From: a virus
Strand: one strand, 5' to 3'
IMG/VR virus record: IMGVR_UViG_3300048591_000297
Coordinates: 1 to 22,407 of that record
DNA length: 22,407 nucleotides
In this document: positions 1 through 6,874 of the stretch, piece after piece
Numbering within the stretch: position 1 is the stretch's first letter
Layout of the letters: every line of letters starts with the position of its first letter
Program-made: the position numbers and the translations under genes
The notes under the pieces: model-generated
What the model saw: the letters and a program-made list of their open reading frames with translations, nothing else
The model's database searches: none
Told to the model about the DNA's origin: nothing

Positions 1-1137
1 AAGGTGAGCAAACTCATGCACAGTTGTTGACTGCTTTAATTTGTCAGCATCTACTCTTGACTTTGGCCTGTCTAACATAGCGGCTTTTGTCACCCTTCTT
101 TCATCCACTTTGTGCCCTGCATTAAATGTGTGCAACATGCTGCCTGCATGTTTGATATATCCGTACGACCTGCCACTTGAGTTATATGCAATAATGGGTA
201 AGCTGGTGTCTTGCCATACAGCACTTGGTCTGTATTCTTTCAGCAGAGCTTTCAGTGTTTCATTTTTCAGCCGTATGTCATCAGGAGATATTTCTGAGGA
301 GTAAGTCACCTGCCCCACCTTCATAGGCATATACTTCTCAAAAATATCAGCTGTCTCCTTTCTTAGCTCAGTCAGGCTTTTGCGCCTTTTAGGCACCAGC
401 GCCTTGGCCTCTTTCTCCACCTTTGGTTTATCCTTACCGGCTGCTTTAAAGTAGGGGTGCTTTTCGGGAAACAGCACACCATTTACTCCCACATTGTTGT
501 GCCACATTTTATCTGTTTGCGGCACAGCAATAGTGTCCGGGTCTGTTTCTTCTCCACTGCTAAGCTGCACCACATCACAGCGGCAATTCCAGCCATTTGG
601 CGGCATCCACATACTCCAAAAGTCATCATCTACTTTGCGCACCACACCATGCAGGGCAGCGTGCTCCAGCCTTGTGTGTGAGTCCTGCACGGCTATGTAT
701 TTAAGCAATGGCAGCGCCTGCTTTTCCTTTTGTATGGTTTGCCATTTGCTGGCCATCATGCTGCTGTTTAGTGCATGGTTATACTCTGCCTCAGCATAGT
801 GCACGCTGTAAGTGGCATCTACCTTGCGCACATCGGCCATAAACTCATTGAACGGCCTTATGTTTCCCTGCTCATCCTTTAGCAGCTGGCTCATCTCTTT
901 CAGCTGGTTGTAGTTTTTACACCCGCTAAACACAAATACATTTTCCTCTATAAACCGGAGCATCTCAAAGTCCGTTTCAGCCAGCCCCGGTGAGTCAAAG
1001 TTTTTGCCATAGCCTTTGAACACAGAGCGCATCAGCATTTGAGCCATAGCTTTTACCATAGCCTCATTGACGAGTCCGTCCATTGACATCTCATAAACTG
1101 ACTTAGCCGCCTGCTCAAGTATTTGCTCCCACTTCAT
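1..1137 (-). CDS. MuF/SPP1 gp7-like minor head protein with HExxH C-terminal extension (partial)
   Basis: This frame is open from the ATG at 1137 to the left edge (379 codons, no stop seen). Residues 1-200 look like the phage head-morphogenesis domain (SPP1 gp7 / Mu gpF): VQDSHTRLEH at about 151-160 and the hallmark WMPPNGWNCRCD at 177-188. Proteins of this family sit at the portal inside the capsid and some are injected with the DNA. After a Lys-rich linker (about 215-245) an extra domain begins; its last visible residues, 370-379, read TTVHEFAHL, a canonical HExxH zinc-protease motif, so the C-terminus is probably a metallopeptidase-like domain. That part is inference, because the third zinc ligand lies outside the window. 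It starts 23 bases after the portal stop, and the spacer contains one copy of the dispersed palindrome. The family call for the N-terminal domain is firm. Confidence 0.85.
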   Translation of the reverse strand, partial: MKWEQILEQAAKSVYEMSMDGLVNEAMVKAMAQMLMRSVFKGYGKNFDSPGLAETDFEMLRFIEENVFVFSGCKNYNQLKEMSQLLKDEQGNIRPFNEFMADVRKVDATYSVHYAEAEYNHALNSSMMASKWQTIQKEKQALPLLKYIAVQDSHTRLEHAALHGVVRKVDDDFWSMWMPPNGWNCRCDVVQLSSGEETDPDTIAVPQTDKMWHNNVGVNGVLFPEKHPYFKAAGKDKPKVEKEAKALVPKRRKSLTELRKETADIFEKYMPMKVGQVTYSSEISPDDIRLKNETLKALLKEYRPSAVWQDTSLPIIAYNSSGRSYGYIKHAGSMLHTFNAGHKVDERRVTKAAMLDRPKSRVDADKLKQSTTVHEFAHL

Positions 1138-1140
1138 GCG

Positions 1141-1157
1141 TTTAAACGGTGTTTAGA
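1141..1157 (-). repeat. Dispersed palindrome copy, upstream of MuF gene
   Basis: On the minus strand this reads TCTAAACACCGTTTAAA, ending 3 bases before the ATG at 1137. It fills almost the whole spacer between portal and MuF genes. It matches the copies at 3585-3601 and 11410-11426 almost exactly. Function unknown. Confidence 0.6.
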
Positions 1158-1160
1158 TGG

Positions 1161-2495
1161 TTAATGAGTATGAGTAGGGTCAGGGCAACAGTCATCACCA
1201 TACAGCTGTTGTATGTAGCTATGTAGTTGCATGTATTTACTGTAGTCGCTTTTGCCAGCCTCTTGCAGTGCCGCTGTCAGTTGCTTGGCTGCTGCCTCAG
1301 GGTCTTTCTGCTCTTTTACTGTAAGCGGCACACCATAGCGGTCAACAAAAAAGGCAGGGTCAATGTCATAGTATCGGAGCAGGCCTTCAAACACCAGCCA
1401 CTCCCCTTTGCCAAAGTCGGGCACCTGTGGAAAATCAAACTCCAGTTTGTCAAACTTGTAGCCGTGTATGTTCAGCAGTGGCATCACCTGCTCATTTATC
1501 CATGTGGCAGCATCGGCTCTGTTCTCATCGGCTGTCTCATTGCTGGTTTGCTGGTGCACCTCACCAAGCGCTCTGTTGCCACCATTGCTGCCTACATCGC
1601 TGGTCATGGTTTCACCAAGCAGCATTTTGCTCATTTCCATGTTGCAGGCCTCTTTCAGCTTATCAAACACATTGTAGCTGTCTGTGCGGTTTACCTCTTG
1701 AAACTTGAGACTTTCGCCTGTTTGAAAAATACCATAGGCGCTCTTGCCCATATTGATTAGCATATTTTTAAGCCGCTGCACATCTTTGGGAGAGGTGTTG
1801 TCAGTTTCCACATAGCGAATGGGCAGGCCGAACACTTCGCAAAACTCACTCCATGCCACCATTGCATTGCGCTTAAACAGCACATAGGGTGCAGCCGGGT
1901 TTAAATAGCCAAAGTTTCCACAGTCAGCCTCCAGCAGCCACTTCATCATGTCAGGGTCAGAACGGTAAGGAATAACAGTGGCGCTGCCCTGCTGCTGAAT
2001 GTAGCCGCCAAGCTCCGGCACCACAAACTTTCTCTTTACTAATTCAATGGCCTCAATGCCCTCTGTTCCCACCTGTTGCACCTGCATTAAGCTGTTGCCA
2101 TAAAAGTTGCTGTCACTCTTGTGTTTCAGTATATCGTAAAACCAGCGCTTTTGCAGCAGCTTAGTGGCCTCTTTGTCCACCTTGCCTGTTTTCTTGTCAC
2201 GCAGCACAAACGCACGCCCGGTGAGGTGCCTCCTGTATCGGTTAATAAGCATGATGATGTGAGGGTCAAGCTCCAGCTCCTCATACAGCTTTATCAAATC
2301 CCACCTTCTTGGCATTACTACAGACTCAGCACTGGCCAGTGCATTGCGCCAAGAGCTTACATCTTTTCGGCTCCGGTCATTGCTCCACTCCGTTATTCTG
2401 ATGAGTTGCTTTTCTGTTCGCTTTCTGCCTGTGGCTGATAGCTGTTTGCTCTTGTTGTCTGCTGAGCCGCTAAATAGTCCGTCAAATAAACCCAT
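1161..2495 (-). CDS. Portal protein, DUF935 / Mu gp29-like
   Basis: A 444-residue protein matching the DUF935 portal family (Mu gp29-like), which forms the dodecameric DNA gate at one capsid vertex and docks terminase and the neck. Diagnostic segments are the KRNAMVAWSEFCEVFGLPIR stretch (208-227), where family members have a conserved W..F.E.FG.P.R, and the GGNRALGEVH motif at 305-314. Length is a little under that of Mu gp29 (about 510). The Cys-, Asp- and His-rich end (DDCCPDPTHTH) is unusual but looks like a genuine terminus. In Mu the portal is followed by gpF, and here too the next gene is MuF-like. The ATG at 2495 is preceded by an A-rich stretch typical of Bacteroidota starts. Confidence 0.9.
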   Translation of the reverse strand: MGLFDGLFSGSADNKSKQLSATGRKRTEKQLIRITEWSNDRSRKDVSSWRNALASAESVVMPRRWDLIKLYEELELDPHIIMLINRYRRHLTGRAFVLRDKKTGKVDKEATKLLQKRWFYDILKHKSDSNFYGNSLMQVQQVGTEGIEAIELVKRKFVVPELGGYIQQQGSATVIPYRSDPDMMKWLLEADCGNFGYLNPAAPYVLFKRNAMVAWSEFCEVFGLPIRYVETDNTSPKDVQRLKNMLINMGKSAYGIFQTGESLKFQEVNRTDSYNVFDKLKEACNMEMSKMLLGETMTSDVGSNGGNRALGEVHQQTSNETADENRADAATWINEQVMPLLNIHGYKFDKLEFDFPQVPDFGKGEWLVFEGLLRYYDIDPAFFVDRYGVPLTVKEQKDPEAAAKQLTAALQEAGKSDYSKYMQLHSYIQQLYGDDCCPDPTHTH

Positions 2496-2500
2496 GTGCT

Positions 2501-2587
2501 TTATGCTGTTTTTTGTTTTAAGCCATTTTTATCAATAAATGCACTGCCTTGTGCCTGTGCTGTGCCGTTTCGCGGTGTAATAGCCAT
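2501..2587 (-). CDS. Possible 28-residue mini-gene between DUF1320 and portal genes
   Basis: The otherwise empty 113-bp spacer between the DUF1320 gene and the portal gene holds a short frame starting ATG GCT ATT ACA and reading MAITPRNGTAQAQGSAFIDK followed by NGLKQKTA and a TAA. It begins immediately after a copy of the dispersed palindrome, the same placement seen for the MuF and lysozyme starts, and stops 5 bases before the portal ATG. I recognise no family. It may be a real small virion or connector peptide, or merely a leader; the positional argument is the only support. Confidence 0.35.
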   Translation of the reverse strand: MAITPRNGTAQAQGSAFIDKNGLKQKTA

Positions 2588-2609
2588 TTAAACACCATTT
2601 AAACGGTGT
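2587..2609 (-). repeat. Dispersed palindrome, double/overlapping copy
   Basis: The plus strand reads TTTAAACACCATTTAAACGG then TGT. The first 17 bases match the repeat family, and the ACACC...GGTGT halves form a second, overlapping inverted repeat. It lies directly between the DUF1320 stop and the mini-ORF start. Confidence 0.5.
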
Positions 2610-3037
2610 CAGTATTCGCTGTTAAACTTGGTTTGGCTGTGTATAATGCCCCAAATGCCCGGAGTGTTATCATCAGCATCATCATCAGGCTGTGGTAAAC
2701 CCTTAGGCGCTAAGGTGCCTTTGTTTATATCCCTCAGTGTTTTTATGGCATCCTCATAGCGCATCCTCCTCAGCTCCGGTATGTTGCGCCCTGCTAAGCC
2801 GCTGTGCAAGTGGTATAAACAGAGGTCAACCATGCACATTACAATGGTTTTGTGGCGTGCTGTTGATGTGGCCGCAAATACAGCGTTGGTGTCATACTTG
2901 GTGTTGATGTAAGTCTCCACCTGACTCTTGGCAAACTCCTCAGCAGTTTCCAGCGAAGTGGCGCTGGCGGCTGATATTTCGGAAAGCGCATCGGGGGTGA
3001 TGACTGCGTATAAATCTTGGTTTGTTAGAAAGTTCAT
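2609..3037 (-). CDS. DUF1320 / Mu gp36-like head-completion protein
   Basis: A 142-residue soluble protein with the look of the DUF1320 (Mu gp36-like) family: a short N-terminal segment introducing 'LTNQDLYAVITPDAL', an all-helical middle (AEEFAKSQVETYINTKYD; IVMCMVDLCLYHLHSGLAG) and a C-terminal RRMRYEDAIKTLRDINKG helix, followed by an acidic DDDADD tail. Proteins of this type are thought to act as head-tail connector or head-completion components, joined to the portal. The gene starts 11 bases after the lysozyme stop, in the same minus-strand operon. The family call rests on pattern and context; an unrelated connector of the same fold is possible. Confidence 0.75.
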   Translation of the reverse strand: MNFLTNQDLYAVITPDALSEISAASATSLETAEEFAKSQVETYINTKYDTNAVFAATSTARHKTIVMCMVDLCLYHLHSGLAGRNIPELRRMRYEDAIKTLRDINKGTLAPKGLPQPDDDADDNTPGIWGIIHSQTKFNSEY

Positions 3038-3048
3038 AGAGATGTTGT

Positions 3049-3585
3049 TTACTTGGCAAAGAATTTAAGTGACCCGGTAAGGAACAGGTGGCGCTCACTC
3101 ATGCGCCTTACCTTTAAGCCTATCAGCTCTTTTCGCACTCCGTCTATAGTGGCCTTTGTCCACTTAGTAAACTCCTCAGCGGCTGCTGCAAAGTTTTCTT
3201 GGTTAATGAGCTTGAGCATTGTGCTGGTGCTAAAGTTGCCCTGCCCCACATTGTAAGCGAAAGAGGCCAGCGCGCCCACTTGGTCATCGGTCAGCTTGTT
3301 TGTTCTGAGCTTGTTCCTTACAATCGCCTCAAAGCGGCTCAAATCTTCTAACAGGTCAGCGGTGGCCTGCTCTATGGTTTTATTACCATAAATGCGCTCA
3401 GCCAGTGCTTTATTGGCGGCTCCCATTAAAGGCTTGTTGGTAGCCGGGTCAATAATCACACGGCCATAGCCACCTGTCCAGTAACCAGCCGGGCACAGCT
3501 TAGGTTGCAGGCCTACTTTTTTAAGGTTGCCATCGTGCAGGCTCTCATAGTGCTTTGCAAGGTTTATTGTGTTTTGTGTTATCAT
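3049..3585 (-). CDS. Endolysin: GH24 (T4-type) lysozyme
   Basis: A muramidase that would cleave peptidoglycan beta-1,4 glycosidic bonds at lysis. Residues visible from the chosen ATG: catalytic Glu14 in HYESLHDG, then CPAGYWTGGYG at 31-41 (the family's cPAG.wTiGYGh element, with Thr37 at the position of T4 Thr26 and Cys31 where T4 has Asp20), and QVGALASFAYNVGQGNFSTSTMLKL (102-126, split here only for reference), the conserved helical core. The usual GYGHT His is replaced by Arg (GYGR). There is no signal peptide, so a holin would be needed. I start at 3585, not at 3654, because the family begins just before the Glu helix, the longer frame overlaps the terminase end, and a palindrome copy sits directly before 3585. 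An endolysin between terminase and connector genes is an unusual place. Confidence 0.9.
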   Translation of the reverse strand: MITQNTINLAKHYESLHDGNLKKVGLQPKLCPAGYWTGGYGRVIIDPATNKPLMGAANKALAERIYGNKTIEQATADLLEDLSRFEAIVRNKLRTNKLTDDQVGALASFAYNVGQGNFSTSTMLKLINQENFAAAAEEFTKWTKATIDGVRKELIGLKVRRMSERHLFLTGSLKFFAK

Positions 3586-3601
3586 TTGAACGGTGTTTAA
3601 A
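3585..3601 (-). repeat. Dispersed palindrome copy, upstream of lysozyme gene
   Basis: The minus strand reads TTTAAACACCGTTCAAA; its last A is the A of the lysozyme ATG. It lies in the 19-base spacer after the terminase stop. Confidence 0.6.
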
Positions 3602-3604
3602 TGG

Positions 3605-5194
3605 TTAGTAAGCATTATCTCTTTCAACTGTTCCGAATACCGGTGAGAACTCACTCACCTTGTCCTTTCTGTTAAGCAGCCACACAGCGCCCTCCACTGC
3701 ATCCGGTGCATCATCATGCGCTTTGGCTCCCTGCTCAAAGGCAAGAAACTGCTCAATGCAGCGCTTTATATCATCGCTGTCCTTTTGCTTTTCGCTAAAC
3801 AGCACTACACCTCTCTCAAATAATGGTGAGAGGTTCTCAATGCGCGTGAACTTGTCAGGCTTTGCTCTCTTGTCTCCCCTTATAGCCAGCTGGTAGCCTC
3901 TGCTCTTTCCTTCAGTTTTAAACTCATCCAAAAACAAGTCCTGTATGTAGTTGGCCTCCATCCAAAAGTTGCAAATGATGTTGCTGTCTGTTTTTTGTAT
4001 GTGGTCATTGAGGTCGTACATATACTTAACAGCAGCACCTATGCTGCACTTGCGAACAAAGCAGGTGAGTATGTGGTATTGTGTAGTCTTTTTGCCTACC
4101 AGCACAATGGCTTTGTAGTCAGCAGTGGCAGTGGCTTTATAGCTTGGGTCAAAGTAGCAGAGCAAGTGGTCATACTCTTTCAGCGGCAATGGCTTGGTAA
4201 AATTGATGTGCTCGTTTTTAAACACCTTGCCCTCTATTACAGGCACGTTCATATACTCCCTCAGCCATGACCTCATTGTCTTATCCTCTTTCACTGCCTG
4301 CCAATACTCAGCGGTGTATTTTTCAGGCCACGCAGGCTGCATGTTATCATCTACAGCATTTACTTGCAGCATGTGCCAAAAGCCTTTTGCCTTGTAGGTA
4401 AATGCTCCGGGAGCTGTGACTTTTGAATAGAGCTTTTTGGCAGCAGTGGTGATGGCTCCCTTTAGTTTATCATCGCACAGCGTGCCTATAATACTGTGAG
4501 TAAACGGAGCATTGTTGACCACTACCAGCCGCTGGTTGCCTACATCAAAGCAGCCCATCAGGTCATCACAAACCCAATCGGTGCCCTTGCGCACACGCAT
4601 CTCATTGTTGCTCATTTCCTGTGTGTCCACATCATCTATCACTATGTAGTCAGGCCGCTGTGCTTCATTGCGCAACCCTCTTGGTGACTGTTGAAAGCCA
4701 AGAGCGAAAAACAGGCACCCGTCTTTTGTTTTAAAGTTGCCCTCCTCCCAAGTGCCATGACTGAACTGCTCACCAAAGTCAGTGATGTAGCGCTGGTTGC
4801 TCATCATTTGTGCTTGCAGGTCGCTCAGCAGCAGGCGTGCTTTGGTTTCGGTTTGCCCTACCAGTACCATAAACTTTAGCTCACCTTTTACCTTTAGCCA
4901 CATTGGCCATCCTATATCAGCGTGCACGCTCTTGGCTGCACCACGAAACCACTTGAGTAATAGCCTGATGATTTTGTGCTTAGCTAAGAGGCTGGCAATA
5001 AACACATGAAACCAGCTGCACTTGCTGGTAGCATACATGGGCAGGTAGTGCTCAAAGAAAAAGGCATAGTCTTTCTTGGCTCTTTCAATGCGTGCATACT
5101 TTACAGACATATCCTCATCAGCAGCCACCGGAGTAGCCTGCATGATTTTTCGCATGTTAAGCTCAAAGTCTTTTTGTGAGAGTTTGCTGGCCAT
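3605..5194 (-). CDS. terL: Terminase large subunit (TerL)
   Basis: A 529-residue ATP-driven DNA packaging motor and headful/cos nuclease. The ATPase half has a Walker A-like RGAAKSVH at about 84-91 and a Walker B YIVIDDVD at 183-190. The nuclease half shows the RNase H-fold acidic residues: Asp349 in CYFDPSYK, Glu413 in FWMEANYI, and the HDDAPDAVEGAVWLL motif at 493-507. Length is normal for the family. It begins 2 bases after the TerS stop and precedes the lysozyme gene. Cytoplasmic, docking on the portal encoded further along the same operon. The first Walker A Gly-x-Gly is GAA, an accepted variant in phage terminases. Confidence 0.95.
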   Translation of the reverse strand: MASKLSQKDFELNMRKIMQATPVAADEDMSVKYARIERAKKDYAFFFEHYLPMYATSKCSWFHVFIASLLAKHKIIRLLLKWFRGAAKSVHADIGWPMWLKVKGELKFMVLVGQTETKARLLLSDLQAQMMSNQRYITDFGEQFSHGTWEEGNFKTKDGCLFFALGFQQSPRGLRNEAQRPDYIVIDDVDTQEMSNNEMRVRKGTDWVCDDLMGCFDVGNQRLVVVNNAPFTHSIIGTLCDDKLKGAITTAAKKLYSKVTAPGAFTYKAKGFWHMLQVNAVDDNMQPAWPEKYTAEYWQAVKEDKTMRSWLREYMNVPVIEGKVFKNEHINFTKPLPLKEYDHLLCYFDPSYKATATADYKAIVLVGKKTTQYHILTCFVRKCSIGAAVKYMYDLNDHIQKTDSNIICNFWMEANYIQDLFLDEFKTEGKSRGYQLAIRGDKRAKPDKFTRIENLSPLFERGVVLFSEKQKDSDDIKRCIEQFLAFEQGAKAHDDAPDAVEGAVWLLNRKDKVSEFSPVFGTVERDNAY

Positions 5195-5196
5195 GT

Positions 5197-5676
5197 TTAT
5201 CTGTCTTTATGTTCGCGCAGCTTCATTTGCACGTAGGCTATATTCTTCTCAGCTATTCGCTGAGACAGTGGCAGGTCAATGTTGCTGAGCCATACCGTGT
5301 AACCATTCAGCACCTCCATCACCGTTTGCGGTTCAATGCTGTTGCGAAAGTTTTTGATGCTCTTGCTCAGCTTGGCAATGGTGTCGCTTTCGTGTGAGGT
5401 GAGCGCTCTTGGCTTACCGTTGTCATCCTTGGCATCATCCAGTATTTGATTGATACTTTCATTGAGCCTCTTGATGAGTGCCACCGGTGACACATTCCTT
5501 ATCCTTCGCTCCTCATCCCAACTATCATCCTCTCTCCACTTGCCTATTGTTTTGGCTTGTATGCCTAAGGCATCAGCTATCTGAGCAGCTGTCATGTCTG
5601 AGGTAACAAACATGAGCCGTGCAGTATCTCTTTTCTCATGCCTTTTGCGTGTGCTCTTTTTTGCCTTGTCGCTCAT
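5197..5676 (-). CDS. terS: Terminase small subunit (TerS), HTH type
   Basis: A 159-residue protein with a Lys/Arg-rich N-terminus (KKSTRKRHEKRD) followed by a helix-turn-helix at about 26-50 (MTAAQIADALGIQAKTIGKW), the arrangement typical of small terminases that recognise the packaging site. The rest is helical (residues 65-159) and would form the oligomerisation and TerL-contact region. It is the first gene of the minus-strand packaging operon and abuts terL with 2 bases between. An HTH regulator is the alternative reading, but position directly before TerL makes TerS far likelier. Confidence 0.85.
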   Translation of the reverse strand: MSDKAKKSTRKRHEKRDTARLMFVTSDMTAAQIADALGIQAKTIGKWREDDSWDEERRIRNVSPVALIKRLNESINQILDDAKDDNGKPRALTSHESDTIAKLSKSIKNFRNSIEPQTVMEVLNGYTVWLSNIDLPLSQRIAEKNIAYVQMKLREHKDR

Positions 5677-5725
5677 GTTGCAAAGATGATTTAAGGCGTG
5701 TGAACGGGTAAGAATTTTTATATGG

Positions 5726-5741
5726 TTTAAAGCCGTTCAAA
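5726..5741 (+). repeat. Dispersed palindrome copy in divergent spacer
   Basis: TTTAAAGCCGTTCAAA, one base shorter between the arms than most copies; a half-site GTTTAAAC follows at 5745-5752. Position between two divergent starts would suit an operator. Confidence 0.45.
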
Positions 5742-5781
5742 TACTGTTTAAACCTCTCACTTTAAAGCATAAAAAAGTGTT

Positions 5782-5819
5782 TTTTAATCAGGCGTTTGCC
5801 GCTGCATATTTGCACCATA
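5782..5819 (+). promoter_or_regulatory. Candidate Bacteroidota-type promoter for capsid/tail operon
   Basis: CATATTTG at 5805-5812 matches the Bacteroidota -7 box TAnnTTTG at five of six fixed positions, and TTTT at 5782-5785 lies at about the right distance for the -33 TTTG box. A start around 5819 would leave a leader of about 47 bases before the ATG at 5866. The match is imperfect. Confidence 0.35.
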
Positions 5820-5865
5820 AGACCGACTTTGAGCAGGTAAGAAAACACGAAACACAAAAAGCAAC

Positions 5866-6819
5866 ATGCCAGTAAAAAAGAAGTTTATCCTGAGTGACGA
5901 AAGCGTGAATAGCTATGGCTTTCGCGTGCTTACCTCAGGCATTGACATTACACAGTTTAAGGCCAACCCGGTGATGTTGCTTAACCATGATGAGGATGAT
6001 GTGCCCGGCAACTGGCAGGAGGTGAACATAGAGGATGGTAAGCTGGTAGCAGTAACCAACTTTGATGAGAAAGACCCTGAGGCCATGAAGCTGGCCAGCA
6101 AAGTAGAGCGGGGTTTTGTAAATGGTGCCTCTATAGGTTTTCAAATTTTGGAAACCAGCAATGACCCACAACTGATGTTGCCCGGTCAAACACGCCCCAC
6201 TGTTACTAAGTGTAAACTTTATGAGGCCTCTATATGCCCACTGCCAAGCAACTCAAATGCGCTGGCATTGTATGACACCACCGGCAAAAAGCTGAGCATG
6301 ACTGATGAGGTGCTCAACACATTCAAATTGTCACTAATACAATCCCAACATAAAACTGAGACCATGAAACTCAACCTTAAAAATTTACAGGCGCTTAACC
6401 TGCAAGAGAGCGCAACAGAGGCAGACATCAATGCAGCCCTTGAAACCCGTTTAAAGCAGGCCGCTGATGATGCTGCTGAGTTAAAGCAGTTGAAAGAGGC
6501 AGCTGCTGCCAAGCTGAAAGCCGATGCCAAGCAAGTGGTGGCTGATGCAGTAAAAGACAAAAAGCTGACAGCGGAGCAGGCTCCTGAGTGGGAGGCACTG
6601 GCTGAGCAGAATTTGGAGGCAGCTAAAAAGGCGCTCAGCTCTATGCCCGGAGTAAAGCCTATCAATACACAGTTGAAGGACGGAGAGGTGAAAACAGATG
6701 GTGTTGACCGCACTAACTGGAAGCTGAGCGACTGGAGAAAGAATGACTCAGAAGGCCTTGCCAAGTTAAAAGTGGACAGCCCTGAGAAGTATAAGGCATT
6801 GGTGGACGAAAACAAGTAA
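5866..6819 (+). CDS. Prohead protease (S78 type) fused to scaffold domain
   Basis: A 317-residue maturation protease that would trim head proteins inside the procapsid. Residues 1-145 fit the HK97-type S78 family: catalytic His41 in MLLNHDEDD, catalytic Ser89 in NGASIGF, and the closing LYEASICPLPSNSNALAL (118-135) strand. Residues 165-260 are Ala/Lys/Glu-rich and strongly helical (RLKQAADDAAELKQLKEAA), as expected for an internal scaffold. The last 45 residues are polar and may bind the capsid protein. This is the protease-scaffold layout of Mu gpI/Z and lambda C/Nu3. It is the first gene of the plus-strand operon. Confidence 0.88.
   Translation: MPVKKKFILSDESVNSYGFRVLTSGIDITQFKANPVMLLNHDEDDVPGNWQEVNIEDGKLVAVTNFDEKDPEAMKLASKVERGFVNGASIGFQILETSNDPQLMLPGQTRPTVTKCKLYEASICPLPSNSNALALYDTTGKKLSMTDEVLNTFKLSLIQSQHKTETMKLNLKNLQALNLQESATEADINAALETRLKQAADDAAELKQLKEAAAAKLKADAKQVVADAVKDKKLTAEQAPEWEALAEQNLEAAKKALSSMPGVKPINTQLKDGEVKTDGVDRTNWKLSDWRKNDSEGLAKLKVDSPEKYKALVDENK
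6364..6819 (+). CDS. Possible separate scaffold from internal in-frame start
   Basis: Met167 of the protease gene starts the helical scaffold half (MKLNLKNLQALNLQES), just after the protease domain and a short linker. The preceding bases (AACATAAAACTGAGACC) are A-rich like the other starts in this window. Mu and lambda make their scaffold from such internal starts. Expression from this ATG is inferred, not shown. Confidence 0.4.
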   Translation: MKLNLKNLQALNLQESATEADINAALETRLKQAADDAAELKQLKEAAAAKLKADAKQVVADAVKDKKLTAEQAPEWEALAEQNLEAAKKALSSMPGVKPINTQLKDGEVKTDGVDRTNWKLSDWRKNDSEGLAKLKVDSPEKYKALVDENK

Positions 6820-6874
6820 GCCACCGGCAACAGGAATTTTAAAACCATTCATAAAACACAACCCAAATACAACC

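Larger units (their letters stand above)
5677..5865. promoter_or_regulatory. Divergent spacer between packaging and capsid/tail operons
   Basis: A 189-bp gene-free region between two divergent operons, so it should hold both promoters. It is AT-rich and contains a palindrome copy (5726-5741) followed by TACTGTTTAAACC and TTTAAAGC. No protein-coding frame is seen. Confidence 0.6.

Noticed and set aside
1227-1760. 177-codon plus-strand frame under the portal gene
   Set aside because: It is antisense to a recognised portal gene, and its Cys/His/Leu-rich product is typical of an opposite-strand shadow.
3586-3654. Longer lysozyme start at 3654
   Set aside because: It would overlap the end of terL and adds 23 residues that do not belong to the GH24 family; ATG 3585 fits the fold and the spacer.
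5676-5695. CATCTTTG at 5681-5688 (minus strand) as a -7 promoter box for terS
   Set aside because: It would put the transcription start on or beyond the ATG at 5676 and has no -33 TTTG at the right distance.
6219-6848. 209-codon minus-strand frame under the protease-scaffold gene
   Set aside because: Ser/Ala/Phe-rich shadow of the Ala/Lys-rich scaffold; no independent support.
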